A stretch of DNA of 61,097 nt from Bacillota bacterium (GTDB lineage: Bacteria; Bacillota; Clostridia; Lachnospirales; Lachnospiraceae). The notes under the pieces are model-generated. The model was given only the letters and a program-made list of their open reading frames with translations. It ran no database searches and was not told where the DNA came from. Below, one piece after another: positions 1 through 6,911 of this stretch. The stretch is taken from NCBI GenBank assembly GCA_023443225.1, contig JAEZVF010000068.1, positions 1 through 61,097 on the forward strand. The letters run 5' to 3'. A program made the translations under genes and the position numbers. Every line of letters begins with the position of its first letter. The first letter of the stretch is position 1.

Positions 1-84
1 CAAGCGGGGCTTATTAAAGTGCCTCTAATCAATGTACTGCCACACTTATACAATTCGAAAAACGGCAGATTGGCACTTTGGTAA
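1..84 (+). CDS. possible 3' end of a gene entering from the left edge
   Basis: The first frame is open from base 1 to a TAA at 82-84 and gives 27 residues ending in LALW. The composition looks protein-like (hydrophobic and basic residues, no low-complexity run), so this may be the C-terminus of a gene that starts outside the window. It is too short to assign to a family. No convincing terminator hairpin follows before the blaI-type promoter at 160-188. Chance openness of 28 codons cannot be excluded. Confidence 0.3.
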   Translation, partial: QAGLIKVPLINVLPHLYNSKNGRLALW

Positions 85-136
85 GACTTTCCTGTTTTTC
101 AATTGCAATTTGCGGAAACTCAAGAATCCTCTATGT

Positions 137-188
137 TGACAAATGTCATTATGTTGTTGTTGACATTTGTCAACGAATATTATATAAT
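137..188 (+). promoter_or_regulatory. promoter with twin BlaI/MecI-type operators
   Basis: A near-ideal sigma-A promoter is visible: TTGACA at 160-165, a 17-base spacer, and TATAAT at 183-188. Two 12-base dyads of form TGACA-NN-TGTCA lie at 137-148 (TGACAAATGTCA) and 161-172 (TGACATTTGTCA). They are reverse complements of each other, with centres 24 bp apart, and the second overlaps the -35 box. BlaI/MecI repressors bind dyads built on TACA/TGTA half sites, so these are inferred to be autoregulatory operators for the gene at 229. Confidence 0.75.
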
Positions 189-228
189 ACAAATATATTT
201 TAAATGGTAAGTTTTAGGAGGTCATATT

Positions 229-636
229 ATGAAAAACGTTAGTAAAAATGAGACAGACATTATCAGGTTACCAGATTCCGAATTAAAAGTTATGCAAGTC
301 ATCTGGAATAGCAAGGAACCCATTGGAAGCGGAAGGATTATGGAAGTCTTAGGGAATGAAAAAAACTGGACTCGTTCTACCATACAGGTATTGCTAGCCC
401 GTCTTGAAGAAAAGGGATTTATCAGCTGCAGAAAAAATGGACGTTTAAAATTATATATACCATTAATCGAGGAAAAATTATATTGTGCAAAAGAGACCAA
501 AAGCTTTCTGGACCACTTTTATAACAGTTCTTACAAAAAATTAATTGCTACTCTGGTTCAAGATAATACCATTCAAGAAGATGATATTGAAGATATTATT
601 CATATTATCAGAAATAGTGGCAATTCAAAAGAATGA
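229..636 (+). CDS. BlaI/MecI-family transcriptional repressor
   Basis: This 135-residue protein has the length and layout of BlaI/MecI/CopY repressors. An N-terminal winged helix (about residues 10-80) includes the recognition region around TRSTIQVLLARLEEKGF and the wing, and a C-terminal helical dimerisation part follows. The ATG is preceded by AGGAGGT at 216-222. In the classical system a membrane M56 protease senses a cell-wall signal and inactivates the repressor. The next gene encodes exactly such a protease domain 40 bases downstream, so the two probably form a sensor-repressor pair. The operator-bearing promoter at 137-188 suggests autoregulation. The target genes are not visible here; no beta-lactamase is nearby. 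Confidence 0.88.
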   Translation: MKNVSKNETDIIRLPDSELKVMQVIWNSKEPIGSGRIMEVLGNEKNWTRSTIQVLLARLEEKGFISCRKNGRLKLYIPLIEEKLYCAKETKSFLDHFYNSSYKKLIATLVQDNTIQEDDIEDIIHIIRNSGNSKE

Positions 637-676
637 AACAATTCATGTTATTTTTACCTACAGATGGGGGTTTATT

Positions 677-2650
677 ATGAAGCATTTACTAAATACATTT
701 TTAGAAATATCATTATACAGTTCTGTAATCATTATCTTTACTACCCTATTAGATAAATTCACAAGAAAATATTACTCAAGCCGATGGACCTATTATATCT
801 GGTTAATACTTGCCATCCGAATGCTTCTTCCATTTAATCTTGGACTTATTAAAGTTCCAGATATACTACCTGTAACAAAACAAGCATCAATACAGAAAGA
901 AACTCCTGCATCTACAGGAAACAGCACAATTGTGATACCAGCAAATGGTATGGTGGCAAAAGTATCAGAATTGCAGTCTAATAAATCATCTTCTTTCCAA
1001 AAGGATGATCTACCTGACGAAACCTTGCCGAACGAAGTACAGGAAGATATAAAATATCATCCATTTCAATTCAATCATGTATACAAAGTAATTCTATCAA
1101 CCATTCCATATATTTGGTTCATTGGTATCGTACTCTATATGTTACGTCATATCATAACCTATGTACTTTTCTTAAATAAAATAAAACGTTGGTCCATAGC
1201 AACAATAGAAGAAGAAACGTTACAGATACTTGCTGACACGATCTTAGAGCTTCATATACAAAAACCGATTAAAATAGAAATCTGTAACTATGTGTTTTCT
1301 CCAATGATGATTGGCTTTCTACAGCCAAAGATAATATTACCTTCTGATAATTACTCTGGGTCTCAGTTAAGGACTATTATCAAACATGAATTAATTCATT
1401 ACAAACATAAGGATATTTGTTATAAATTTTTACTTTTATGTGTAAATGCCATACATTGGTTTAATCCTTTTGTCTACTTTATGGTTAATAGCGCAAATCA
1501 AACAATGGAATTATACTGTGATGAGTCAGTCATAGCAAAGCAGGATAAAGAATATCGACAAAATTATAGCTACGCCCTTTTACGAACAATCGAAAAGCAA
1601 CAACAGAAGCAGCAAAAAGCTTTTTCGACCTACTTTAATGGAGGTAAAAAATTAATGAAAGAACGATTTGTTAAAATTATGAATAATTCGCCAAAAAAGA
1701 AAGGTATTCTTTTCTTTACAATTGTCTTTAGTCTTATCGTATTAACATGGTTTGTAGCAGCTGATTCTATCAATAACAATGAGAAATCCACTGCAGACAA
1801 TTCCGGTAAGGCATCTGCTAAGTTCAATCCAAGCACTAAGGATACTCAGAATGAGGACAACAAAAAATCGACTGAAGTACAGACTGATACTATACTGCTA
1901 GTCGGAATTGACGGTTCTAACAAAGAATTATTTTATGCCGATAGTATAATGCTAGTTACGATACAACCCGAATCAAAGGAGTTAACTCTAACCTCATTTT
2001 TACGAGATATGTATGTAAAATTACCCAATGGTACTAAAAACAAACTAAATGCAGCATATACACAAGGTGGCATTAAGTTATTAAAAGAAACCTTAGAATA
2101 CAATTTCGAGCTTACCATTGACAGTACCATTGAAATAAATTATCCCGGATTTGAAAATATCATAAACTTATTAGGGGGTGCAAAGGTTACTTTAACAGAG
2201 AAAGAAGCCACTTACTTAAATCGTACGAATTACATTTCAAAACCGGAAAATCGAAACGTTTCTAAAGGAGAACAAACGTTAAACGGTAACCAGGCACTCG
2301 GATACGTCAGAATTCGTCATGTGGCTAACTCAAATGGAATCAATGGAGACATGGGGAGAACCGAAAGGCAGCGCAATCTATTGCTTTCACTATACAACAA
2401 CATTAAATCTACTGATTCTACAACCTTGATACCTGTAGCCGATTCCGTTCTTGATAATGTTACAACGAATCTTAAGAAAGACAGGTTTGCCTTCTATCTA
2501 AATACCTTGCTAGAACCAGCATATACCATCCGCACAATGCAAATACCTGTGGAAGGAAGCTATCAAACAGCCAATAAAAACGGAATGTTTGTTCTGGACT
2601 TTGAAATTACAGAAAATAAAAATGAATTACATAAATTAATGCAACCATAA
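677..2650 (+). CDS. M56 (BlaR1/MecR1-type) metallopeptidase fused to a LytR-CpsA-Psr domain
   Basis: The protein has 657 residues from the ATG at 677, chosen because GGGGG lies just upstream; a longer open frame reaches back into blaI. The N-terminal ~340 residues resemble BlaR1/MecR1: several membrane segments and a cytosolic zinc protease motif HELIH at residues 237-241, with a downstream CDE at 281-283 that could supply the third ligand. A further membrane segment lies at about 342-360, then a Ser/Lys/Asn-rich linker. From about residue 403 to the end there is an LCP domain with the LRD arginine motif, NKLNAAYTQGG, LGGAKV and a closing RIRH...GRTERQR block. LCP enzymes transfer undecaprenyl-linked polymers to the wall. 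In BlaR1 the external part is instead a penicillin-binding sensor. The LCP domain may therefore be a wall-precursor sensor, an enzyme, or both; this is inference. A terminator follows at 2677-2709. Confidence 0.85.
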   Translation: MKHLLNTFLEISLYSSVIIIFTTLLDKFTRKYYSSRWTYYIWLILAIRMLLPFNLGLIKVPDILPVTKQASIQKETPASTGNSTIVIPANGMVAKVSELQSNKSSSFQKDDLPDETLPNEVQEDIKYHPFQFNHVYKVILSTIPYIWFIGIVLYMLRHIITYVLFLNKIKRWSIATIEEETLQILADTILELHIQKPIKIEICNYVFSPMMIGFLQPKIILPSDNYSGSQLRTIIKHELIHYKHKDICYKFLLLCVNAIHWFNPFVYFMVNSANQTMELYCDESVIAKQDKEYRQNYSYALLRTIEKQQQKQQKAFSTYFNGGKKLMKERFVKIMNNSPKKKGILFFTIVFSLIVLTWFVAADSINNNEKSTADNSGKASAKFNPSTKDTQNEDNKKSTEVQTDTILLVGIDGSNKELFYADSIMLVTIQPESKELTLTSFLRDMYVKLPNGTKNKLNAAYTQGGIKLLKETLEYNFELTIDSTIEINYPGFENIINLLGGAKVTLTEKEATYLNRTNYISKPENRNVSKGEQTLNGNQALGYVRIRHVANSNGINGDMGRTERQRNLLLSLYNNIKSTDSTTLIPVADSVLDNVTTNLKKDRFAFYLNTLLEPAYTIRTMQIPVEGSYQTANKNGMFVLDFEITENKNELHKLMQP

Positions 2651-2676
2651 AAATACCGTTCGATGTTCTAGTCCAA

Positions 2677-2709
2677 AACAGGAGTATGCAGCTTTTGCAT
2701 ACTCCTGTT
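2677..2709. terminator. bidirectional terminator between convergent genes
   Basis: A perfect 14-base stem, 2677-2690 (AACAGGAGTATGCA) with 2696-2709, encloses a 5-base loop. It sits between the end of the M56-LCP gene (2650, plus) and the end of the lipoprotein gene (2726, minus). A short T run (TTTT) follows on the minus strand, while the plus side has only scattered T. It probably ends both transcripts. Confidence 0.7.
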
Positions 2710-2725
2710 GTTATATTAGTATAAA

Positions 2726-3457
2726 TCATTGCGTAAGTACCTTTGTGATATTTTCTTCCGTTACTTCCTTCCAGTCCAAAGAAATCGAGGTGTCATAGTC
2801 TCCTACCATAGCATAGTATTCTGATAGCTGCAATTTTCCACCGTCTGAATCGAAGAATTCCCCAGCTCTTTCCCATCCATACCAATAATGATCCGGCTCA
2901 TCATCTAAATACCAACACTCCGTATACAAATCGGACGCCCAATTTTGTGTGGAGTAATACCCACTGCTATAAAATTGTAATACATCCATTATAGGGTATG
3001 TCCGATTGCCATCTATATCTATTATTGAATCTGTTTCCTCATTATATTGGAGGATATTTAGTAATACTTTTGGAGTATAACTATCCGACAAATCATATCC
3101 CAGTAACAGTTCCTCCGTCCCATCCTTATTAATATCCTGCACAGCAAAAGAATAAGGGCTTGTTCCATCGATATCAATATCAAGGCCTATCTCCACGTCG
3201 CTAGGTATATGCTCTGAAACTGCATAATATTCTTCATATGCTTCAGGGTGTAGTAAAATGTCTATGTAAACACTCTGAATCTTCATTGCTTTAGGTAAAT
3301 CCTTTGTTTCATCAGCTTTTTCTACCACTTTTTCAGTGTCATTTAATGTTTGTTGTTCTCTTCCACTCATAGTATTTGCCGGAGCACAGGAATTTATAAG
3401 CATCAACAGTAATAAAACTACGATAATCCTAATGTAATTTTTCATTCTAATCCCCAT
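2726..3457 (-). CDS. lipoprotein with EF-hand-like DxNxDG repeats
   Basis: This 243-residue protein starts with a basic N-terminus and a hydrophobic stretch ending in the lipobox LINSC, so it is probably diacylated at Cys24 and anchored outside the membrane. Residues ~93-118 contain two acidic loops, DIDIDGT and DINKDGTEELL, typical of calcium-binding or FG-GAP/VCBS-like surface proteins. The rest is rich in Asp, Glu, Tyr and Trp. The start at 3457 has AGGTGAT close upstream; Met5 (3445) is an alternative. The function is unknown. It converges on the M56-LCP gene and shares its terminator, but is not co-transcribed with it. Confidence 0.7.
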   Translation of the reverse strand: MGIRMKNYIRIIVVLLLLMLINSCAPANTMSGREQQTLNDTEKVVEKADETKDLPKAMKIQSVYIDILLHPEAYEEYYAVSEHIPSDVEIGLDIDIDGTSPYSFAVQDINKDGTEELLLGYDLSDSYTPKVLLNILQYNEETDSIIDIDGNRTYPIMDVLQFYSSGYYSTQNWASDLYTECWYLDDEPDHYWYGWERAGEFFDSDGGKLQLSEYYAMVGDYDTSISLDWKEVTEENITKVLTQ

Positions 3458-3644
3458 TGCATATCACCTATCCTTTTATTTTTATTACTGCATGTAGCAT
3501 ATCCCCTTATGATATCGTTACATATTTTAGAATTAATACACTAAATATAACATTTTAACTACAAATTAGCAATATTTAATAATGACGTTGCAGACAATTT
3601 TCTATGTTGACAATGGCAGGTATTATCAGCCCTTTTGAAAGTAA

Positions 3645-3776
3645 TTAAGATTAAGTATTGACATTGGCGTTGCGTCATGGTCTATATTTGCACCCACATC
3701 CAAATCTATCGTGGAAGCAACAAAAGCATTTATCAACGGTGATGACATCGTGAAACAATCAGGATACTTTTTATAG
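3645..3776 (+). pseudogene. remnant of a coding sequence (C-terminal fragment)
   Basis: Between an in-frame TAA at 3642-3644 and a TAG ending at 3776, the plus strand reads a protein-like string containing IDIGVASWSIFAPTSKSIVE and then KAFINGDDIVKQSGYFL. There is no start codon or ribosome site at its beginning. The helix-like S-I-V-E-A-T-K-A-F-I-N-G stretch resembles the C-terminal part of sugar-binding ABC proteins, but I cannot assign a family. It is best read as the tail of a decayed gene next to the xylose operon. Confidence 0.35.
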
Positions 3777-3808
3777 ATACTTGTCACCCAGGTTCTGAAT
3801 GTTATAAA

Positions 3809-3839
3809 GGGAAGGGGCTTTTGTAAAAAGCCCCTTCCC
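3809..3839 (-). terminator. terminator of the xylA-xylB operon
   Basis: A perfect 14-base GC-rich stem, 3809-3822 (GGGAAGGGGCTTTT) with 3826-3839, has a 3-base loop. It lies 26 bases past the xylB stop on the minus strand. The T tract is short (CCCTTTATAAC), but the stem is very stable. Confidence 0.75.
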
Positions 3840-3864
3840 TCAACAACTATCTATAAGATTTTAA

Positions 3865-5337
3865 TTAACAAACGATCTTATCAAACATTTCCTTTAAATT
3901 TGGATATAATTCTTTAAAGACATTATATTTCTTATTGTACAGCTCAACAACTGCCGGATCCTGTTCTGTTGTTTCAATTACTTTGATTAATTTACTGCAG
4001 GCTTCCTCTACATTAGCGTATTTGCCACAGCCTACTGCAGCCAAAATGGCTGCTCCAAAGGCAGGGCCTTCTTCGCTATTAATCTTGTCAACTTTAACAT
4101 TTAGAACATTTGCTATGATCTTACACCATAGCGGACTCTTTGCTCCCCCACCATTAATGCGGATTCTTTCTATATCAACTCCTAATTTCTTAGTAATTTC
4201 AAAAGAATCACGAAGAGCATATGCAACGCCTTCCAATACCGCTTGTGTCATATCTGCACGGCTGGTATCCATCGTCATACCAATAAAGGTTCCTCTGGCA
4301 TTTGGATTATTATGAGGGGTACGCTCTCCCATTAAGTATGGAAGAAAATACACGTTATTCTCACCAAGTTTGTTAATTGTGCTCTGTTCTTTTGCATATT
4401 CCTTGGTTCCTATAATTTCATCCATCCACCATTTGTTTGAAGCTGCAGCGGATAACATAACACCCATAAAATGGTATCTTCCATCTGCATGAGCAAATAC
4501 ATGAAGTGCATTTTTATCGACTTCAGCGTATTCCTTACTTGCAATGAAAACAACACCGGAAGTTCCCAATGAAACATTGCACATACCAGCTCCAACAGTT
4601 CCAGTTCCTACTGCAGCAACTGCCTGATCACCGCCACCAGCAATTACTTTGACCGTTTCTGGGAGCCCGAGCTCATCAGATGCAGCTTTGGTAAGAGTTC
4701 CAACTACTTGATAACTCTCAAACAATTTTGCTAGTTGTTCTTCTTTTAAGCCAATAATTTCAAGCATTTCCTTAGACCAGCATTTTTTCTGAACATCTAA
4801 CAACAACATACCTGAGGCGTCGGAAACGTCCGTACAATGGACACCGGATAGACAATAGGCAATGTAATCTTTGGGAAGCATTACCTTTTTAATCTTTGCA
4901 AAATTATCCGGCTCATGCTTTTTGACCCATAAAAGCTTTGGAGCGGTAAATCCGGTTAATGCCATATTCCCGGTATATGCTGAGATTTTATCTCTACCTA
5001 TTTCATTGTTTAAATAATCACATTCTTCCTGGGTACGTCCATCGTTCCATAGAATTGCCGGTCGTATTACCTTGTCATCTTCGTCTAAGATAACCATTCC
5101 ATGCATTTGTCCGCTGAAACTGATACCGTCAATTAAAGATTTATCACAATCTTTTGTTAACTCCTTGATTCCATCCACCAGACCGGAATACCAATCCTCC
5201 GGATTCTGTTCAGACCACCCCGTATGCGGAAAGAATAATGGGTATTCTCTGGTTACAATACTTTTGATATCTCCGGTTTCATCCATAAGTAACAGCTTCA
5301 CAGATGAGGTACCTAAATCTACTCCTATATATAACAT
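3865..5337 (-). CDS. xylB: xylulokinase
   Basis: This 490-residue FGGY-family kinase has the usual xylulokinase length and should phosphorylate D-xylulose to D-xylulose 5-phosphate with ATP, feeding the pentose phosphate pathway in the cytosol. Visible motifs are the N-terminal ATPase loop IGVDLGTSSVK, the xylulokinase signature SGQMHG at 75-80, and GGGDQAV, whose Asp237 is the expected catalytic base. NGGGAKSPLWCKI near the C-terminus matches the second FGGY signature. AGGAG lies 7 bases before the ATG. It follows xylA by 34 bases in the same operon and ends in a strong terminator. Confidence 0.95.
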   Translation of the reverse strand: MLYIGVDLGTSSVKLLLMDETGDIKSIVTREYPLFFPHTGWSEQNPEDWYSGLVDGIKELTKDCDKSLIDGISFSGQMHGMVILDEDDKVIRPAILWNDGRTQEECDYLNNEIGRDKISAYTGNMALTGFTAPKLLWVKKHEPDNFAKIKKVMLPKDYIAYCLSGVHCTDVSDASGMLLLDVQKKCWSKEMLEIIGLKEEQLAKLFESYQVVGTLTKAASDELGLPETVKVIAGGGDQAVAAVGTGTVGAGMCNVSLGTSGVVFIASKEYAEVDKNALHVFAHADGRYHFMGVMLSAAASNKWWMDEIIGTKEYAKEQSTINKLGENNVYFLPYLMGERTPHNNPNARGTFIGMTMDTSRADMTQAVLEGVAYALRDSFEITKKLGVDIERIRINGGGAKSPLWCKIIANVLNVKVDKINSEEGPAFGAAILAAVGCGKYANVEEACSKLIKVIETTEQDPAVVELYNKKYNVFKELYPNLKEMFDKIVC

Positions 5338-5371
5338 ATCCAGACTCCTTTTTTTATAGCATCAGGTTGTA

Positions 5372-6691
5372 TTACTTTGTTTCTGTAATATATTGATTTA
5401 AAATAGATTCAAGAAGTTCTTGTCTGCCTGATACATTAGGTGTAATACCATTCTTTAAGGCATAAGCTTCTAATTCTTTAAATCCAACTTTACCGTCAAC
5501 GATATCCTTGCCGATGCCTTCTGTATAACTTGCATAACGGCCGGCAATAAAGTTTTCAAATACTTTATCTTCTATTAGTTTGGCTGCAACCTTTAGACCC
5601 CTTGCAAATGTATCCATACCTGCGATATAGGAATAAAATAAGTCGGATTCTTCGAAGGAAGCACGTCTAACTTTAGAGTCAAAGTTAAGTCCACCTGTTG
5701 TAAATCCACCAGCAAGTAAGATTTCATACATTGCAAGTGTTGTATCGTAAATATTGGTAGGGAATTGATCGGTATCCCATCCAAGCAAGACATCACCTTG
5801 ATTAGCATCTACACTACCAAGCACACCATTGATACGGCTTTGATTTAATTCGTGCTGGAAGGTATGCATAGCAAGTGTCGCATGATTTGCTTCGATGTTC
5901 ATCTTGAATTTATCCTCTAAACCATACTTTCTTAAGAATGCAAGCACAGTTGCAGTATCGGTATCATATTGATGTTTGGTTGGTTCCTTTGGTTTTGGCT
6001 CGATTAAAAATTGTCCTGTGAATCCGATTTCTTCCGCATAAGCACAAGCCATTTTAAGTAATCTTGCCAAATTATCTAGTTCTAAACCTGTATCCGTATT
6101 CAATAGAGTTTCGTATCCTTCTCTTCCACCCCAGAATACATAGTTGCTTCCACCAAGTTCTTTGGTAATCTCCATAGCTTTCTTAATCTGTGCAGCTGCA
6201 TAAGCAAACACTGTAGCATTACAAGAGGTGCCTGCACCATGAACGAAACGTGGGTTGCTAAATGCATTGGTAGTTCCCCATAAGCATTTAATACCAGTAC
6301 GTGCCATTTCTTCTTTAATAACAGCAACGATTTCGTCTAATCTTGCATTCGTTTCTGCAAGGTCCTTTCCTTCTGGAGCGATATCTCTATCATGGAAACA
6401 GAAGAATGGAATCTGTGCTTTCTCCATGAATTCAAATGCAGCGTGAACTCTTGCTTTTGCAACTTCCATAACATCATCACAACTATCCCATGGTCTGAAC
6501 ATTGTACCAACACCAAAAGGATCATTTCCCATATAGGTAAATGTATGCCAATAAGACATTGCAAATCTTAACTGTTCTTTCATTGTTTTACCCATTACCA
6601 CTTCTTCCGGGTTATAATACTTAAACGCTAGTGGATTCTTACTTTGTGGGCCTTCATAATTAATTTTGCCTATTCCTTTAAAATATTCCAT
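5372..6691 (-). CDS. xylA: xylose isomerase (class II)
   Basis: The 439-residue enzyme interconverts D-xylose and D-xylulose in the cytosol; the length and N-terminal extension are those of class II isomerases. The catalytic His100 and Asp103 are in FCFHDRD. The two-metal site is complete: Glu231 and Lys233 (IEPKPKEP), Glu267 and His270 (IEANH), Asp295, Asp306 and Asp308 (WDTDQFP), and Asp338 (NFDSK). AGGAGG precedes the ATG. It is the first gene of xylAB, with a promoter at 6743-6771 and an operator at 6709-6733, so it is probably induced by xylose through the ROK regulator at 9392. Confidence 0.97.
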   Translation of the reverse strand: MEYFKGIGKINYEGPQSKNPLAFKYYNPEEVVMGKTMKEQLRFAMSYWHTFTYMGNDPFGVGTMFRPWDSCDDVMEVAKARVHAAFEFMEKAQIPFFCFHDRDIAPEGKDLAETNARLDEIVAVIKEEMARTGIKCLWGTTNAFSNPRFVHGAGTSCNATVFAYAAAQIKKAMEITKELGGSNYVFWGGREGYETLLNTDTGLELDNLARLLKMACAYAEEIGFTGQFLIEPKPKEPTKHQYDTDTATVLAFLRKYGLEDKFKMNIEANHATLAMHTFQHELNQSRINGVLGSVDANQGDVLLGWDTDQFPTNIYDTTLAMYEILLAGGFTTGGLNFDSKVRRASFEESDLFYSYIAGMDTFARGLKVAAKLIEDKVFENFIAGRYASYTEGIGKDIVDGKVGFKELEAYALKNGITPNVSGRQELLESILNQYITETK

Positions 6692-6708
6692 TTTAAATCC
6701 TCCTGTTT

Positions 6709-6733
6709 AATTTGTTTGTTGACTAAACTAATT
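6709..6733 (-). promoter_or_regulatory. probable XylR operator of xylAB
   Basis: A 25-base imperfect palindrome centred on 6721 has arms AATTTGTTTG and CTAAACTAATT; 9 of 12 base pairs match. It resembles the known Firmicutes XylR site (TTAGTTTGTT with inverted AAACTAA). It lies just downstream of the -10 box, over the expected transcription start, where repressor binding would block initiation. The likely ligand-responsive repressor is the ROK protein at 9392. Confidence 0.7.
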
Positions 6734-6742
6734 GTTAATATT

Positions 6743-6771
6743 ACTATATCAATATAAGTTACTTTTGTCAA
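6743..6771 (-). promoter_or_regulatory. xylAB promoter
   Basis: Reading the minus strand, TTGACA (6771-6766) and TATAGT (6748-6743) are separated by 17 bases. The expected start near 6737 falls beside the palindromic operator. This gives a 5' leader of about 45 bases before the xylA ATG. Confidence 0.7.
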
Positions 6772-6843
6772 TAGAAATTATGATAACTTAAGAAACTTAA
6801 GTTACTTAAGTAAGAAAAAAAGCCATCCCCTCTTGCAAGCAAC

Positions 6844-6864
6844 TCCCCATCTACTTGATGGGGA
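6844..6864 (-). terminator. hairpin downstream of the chemoreceptor gene
   Basis: TCCCCATC (6844-6851) pairs with GATGGGGA (6857-6864) around a 5-base loop, about 50 bases past the chemoreceptor stop. On the minus strand a run of seven T (complement of 6814-6821) follows only some 25 bases later, so the terminator is not canonical. Confidence 0.45.
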
Positions 6865-6911
6865 ATTGTTACAAAAGAGAACAGCTATTTCTTACTTAAA
6901 CTATTTACATA

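Larger units (their letters stand above)
3458..3864. other. intergenic region with a coding remnant and a terminator
   Basis: This 407-base gap lies between the lipoprotein and xylB. Its first ~140 bases are very AT-rich and should hold the minus-strand promoter of the lipoprotein gene, though I cannot fix one. TTGACA occurs at 3605-3610 and TTGACATTGGC at 3658-3668, resembling half of the operator at 137-172 but not forming a clean dyad. A short protein-like frame (3645-3776) and the xylB terminator (3809-3839) fill the rest. Confidence 0.5.

Noticed and set aside
222..500. Open frame antisense to the BlaI-type gene
   Set aside because: A shadow of the coding strand, with no start signal and no recognisable motif.
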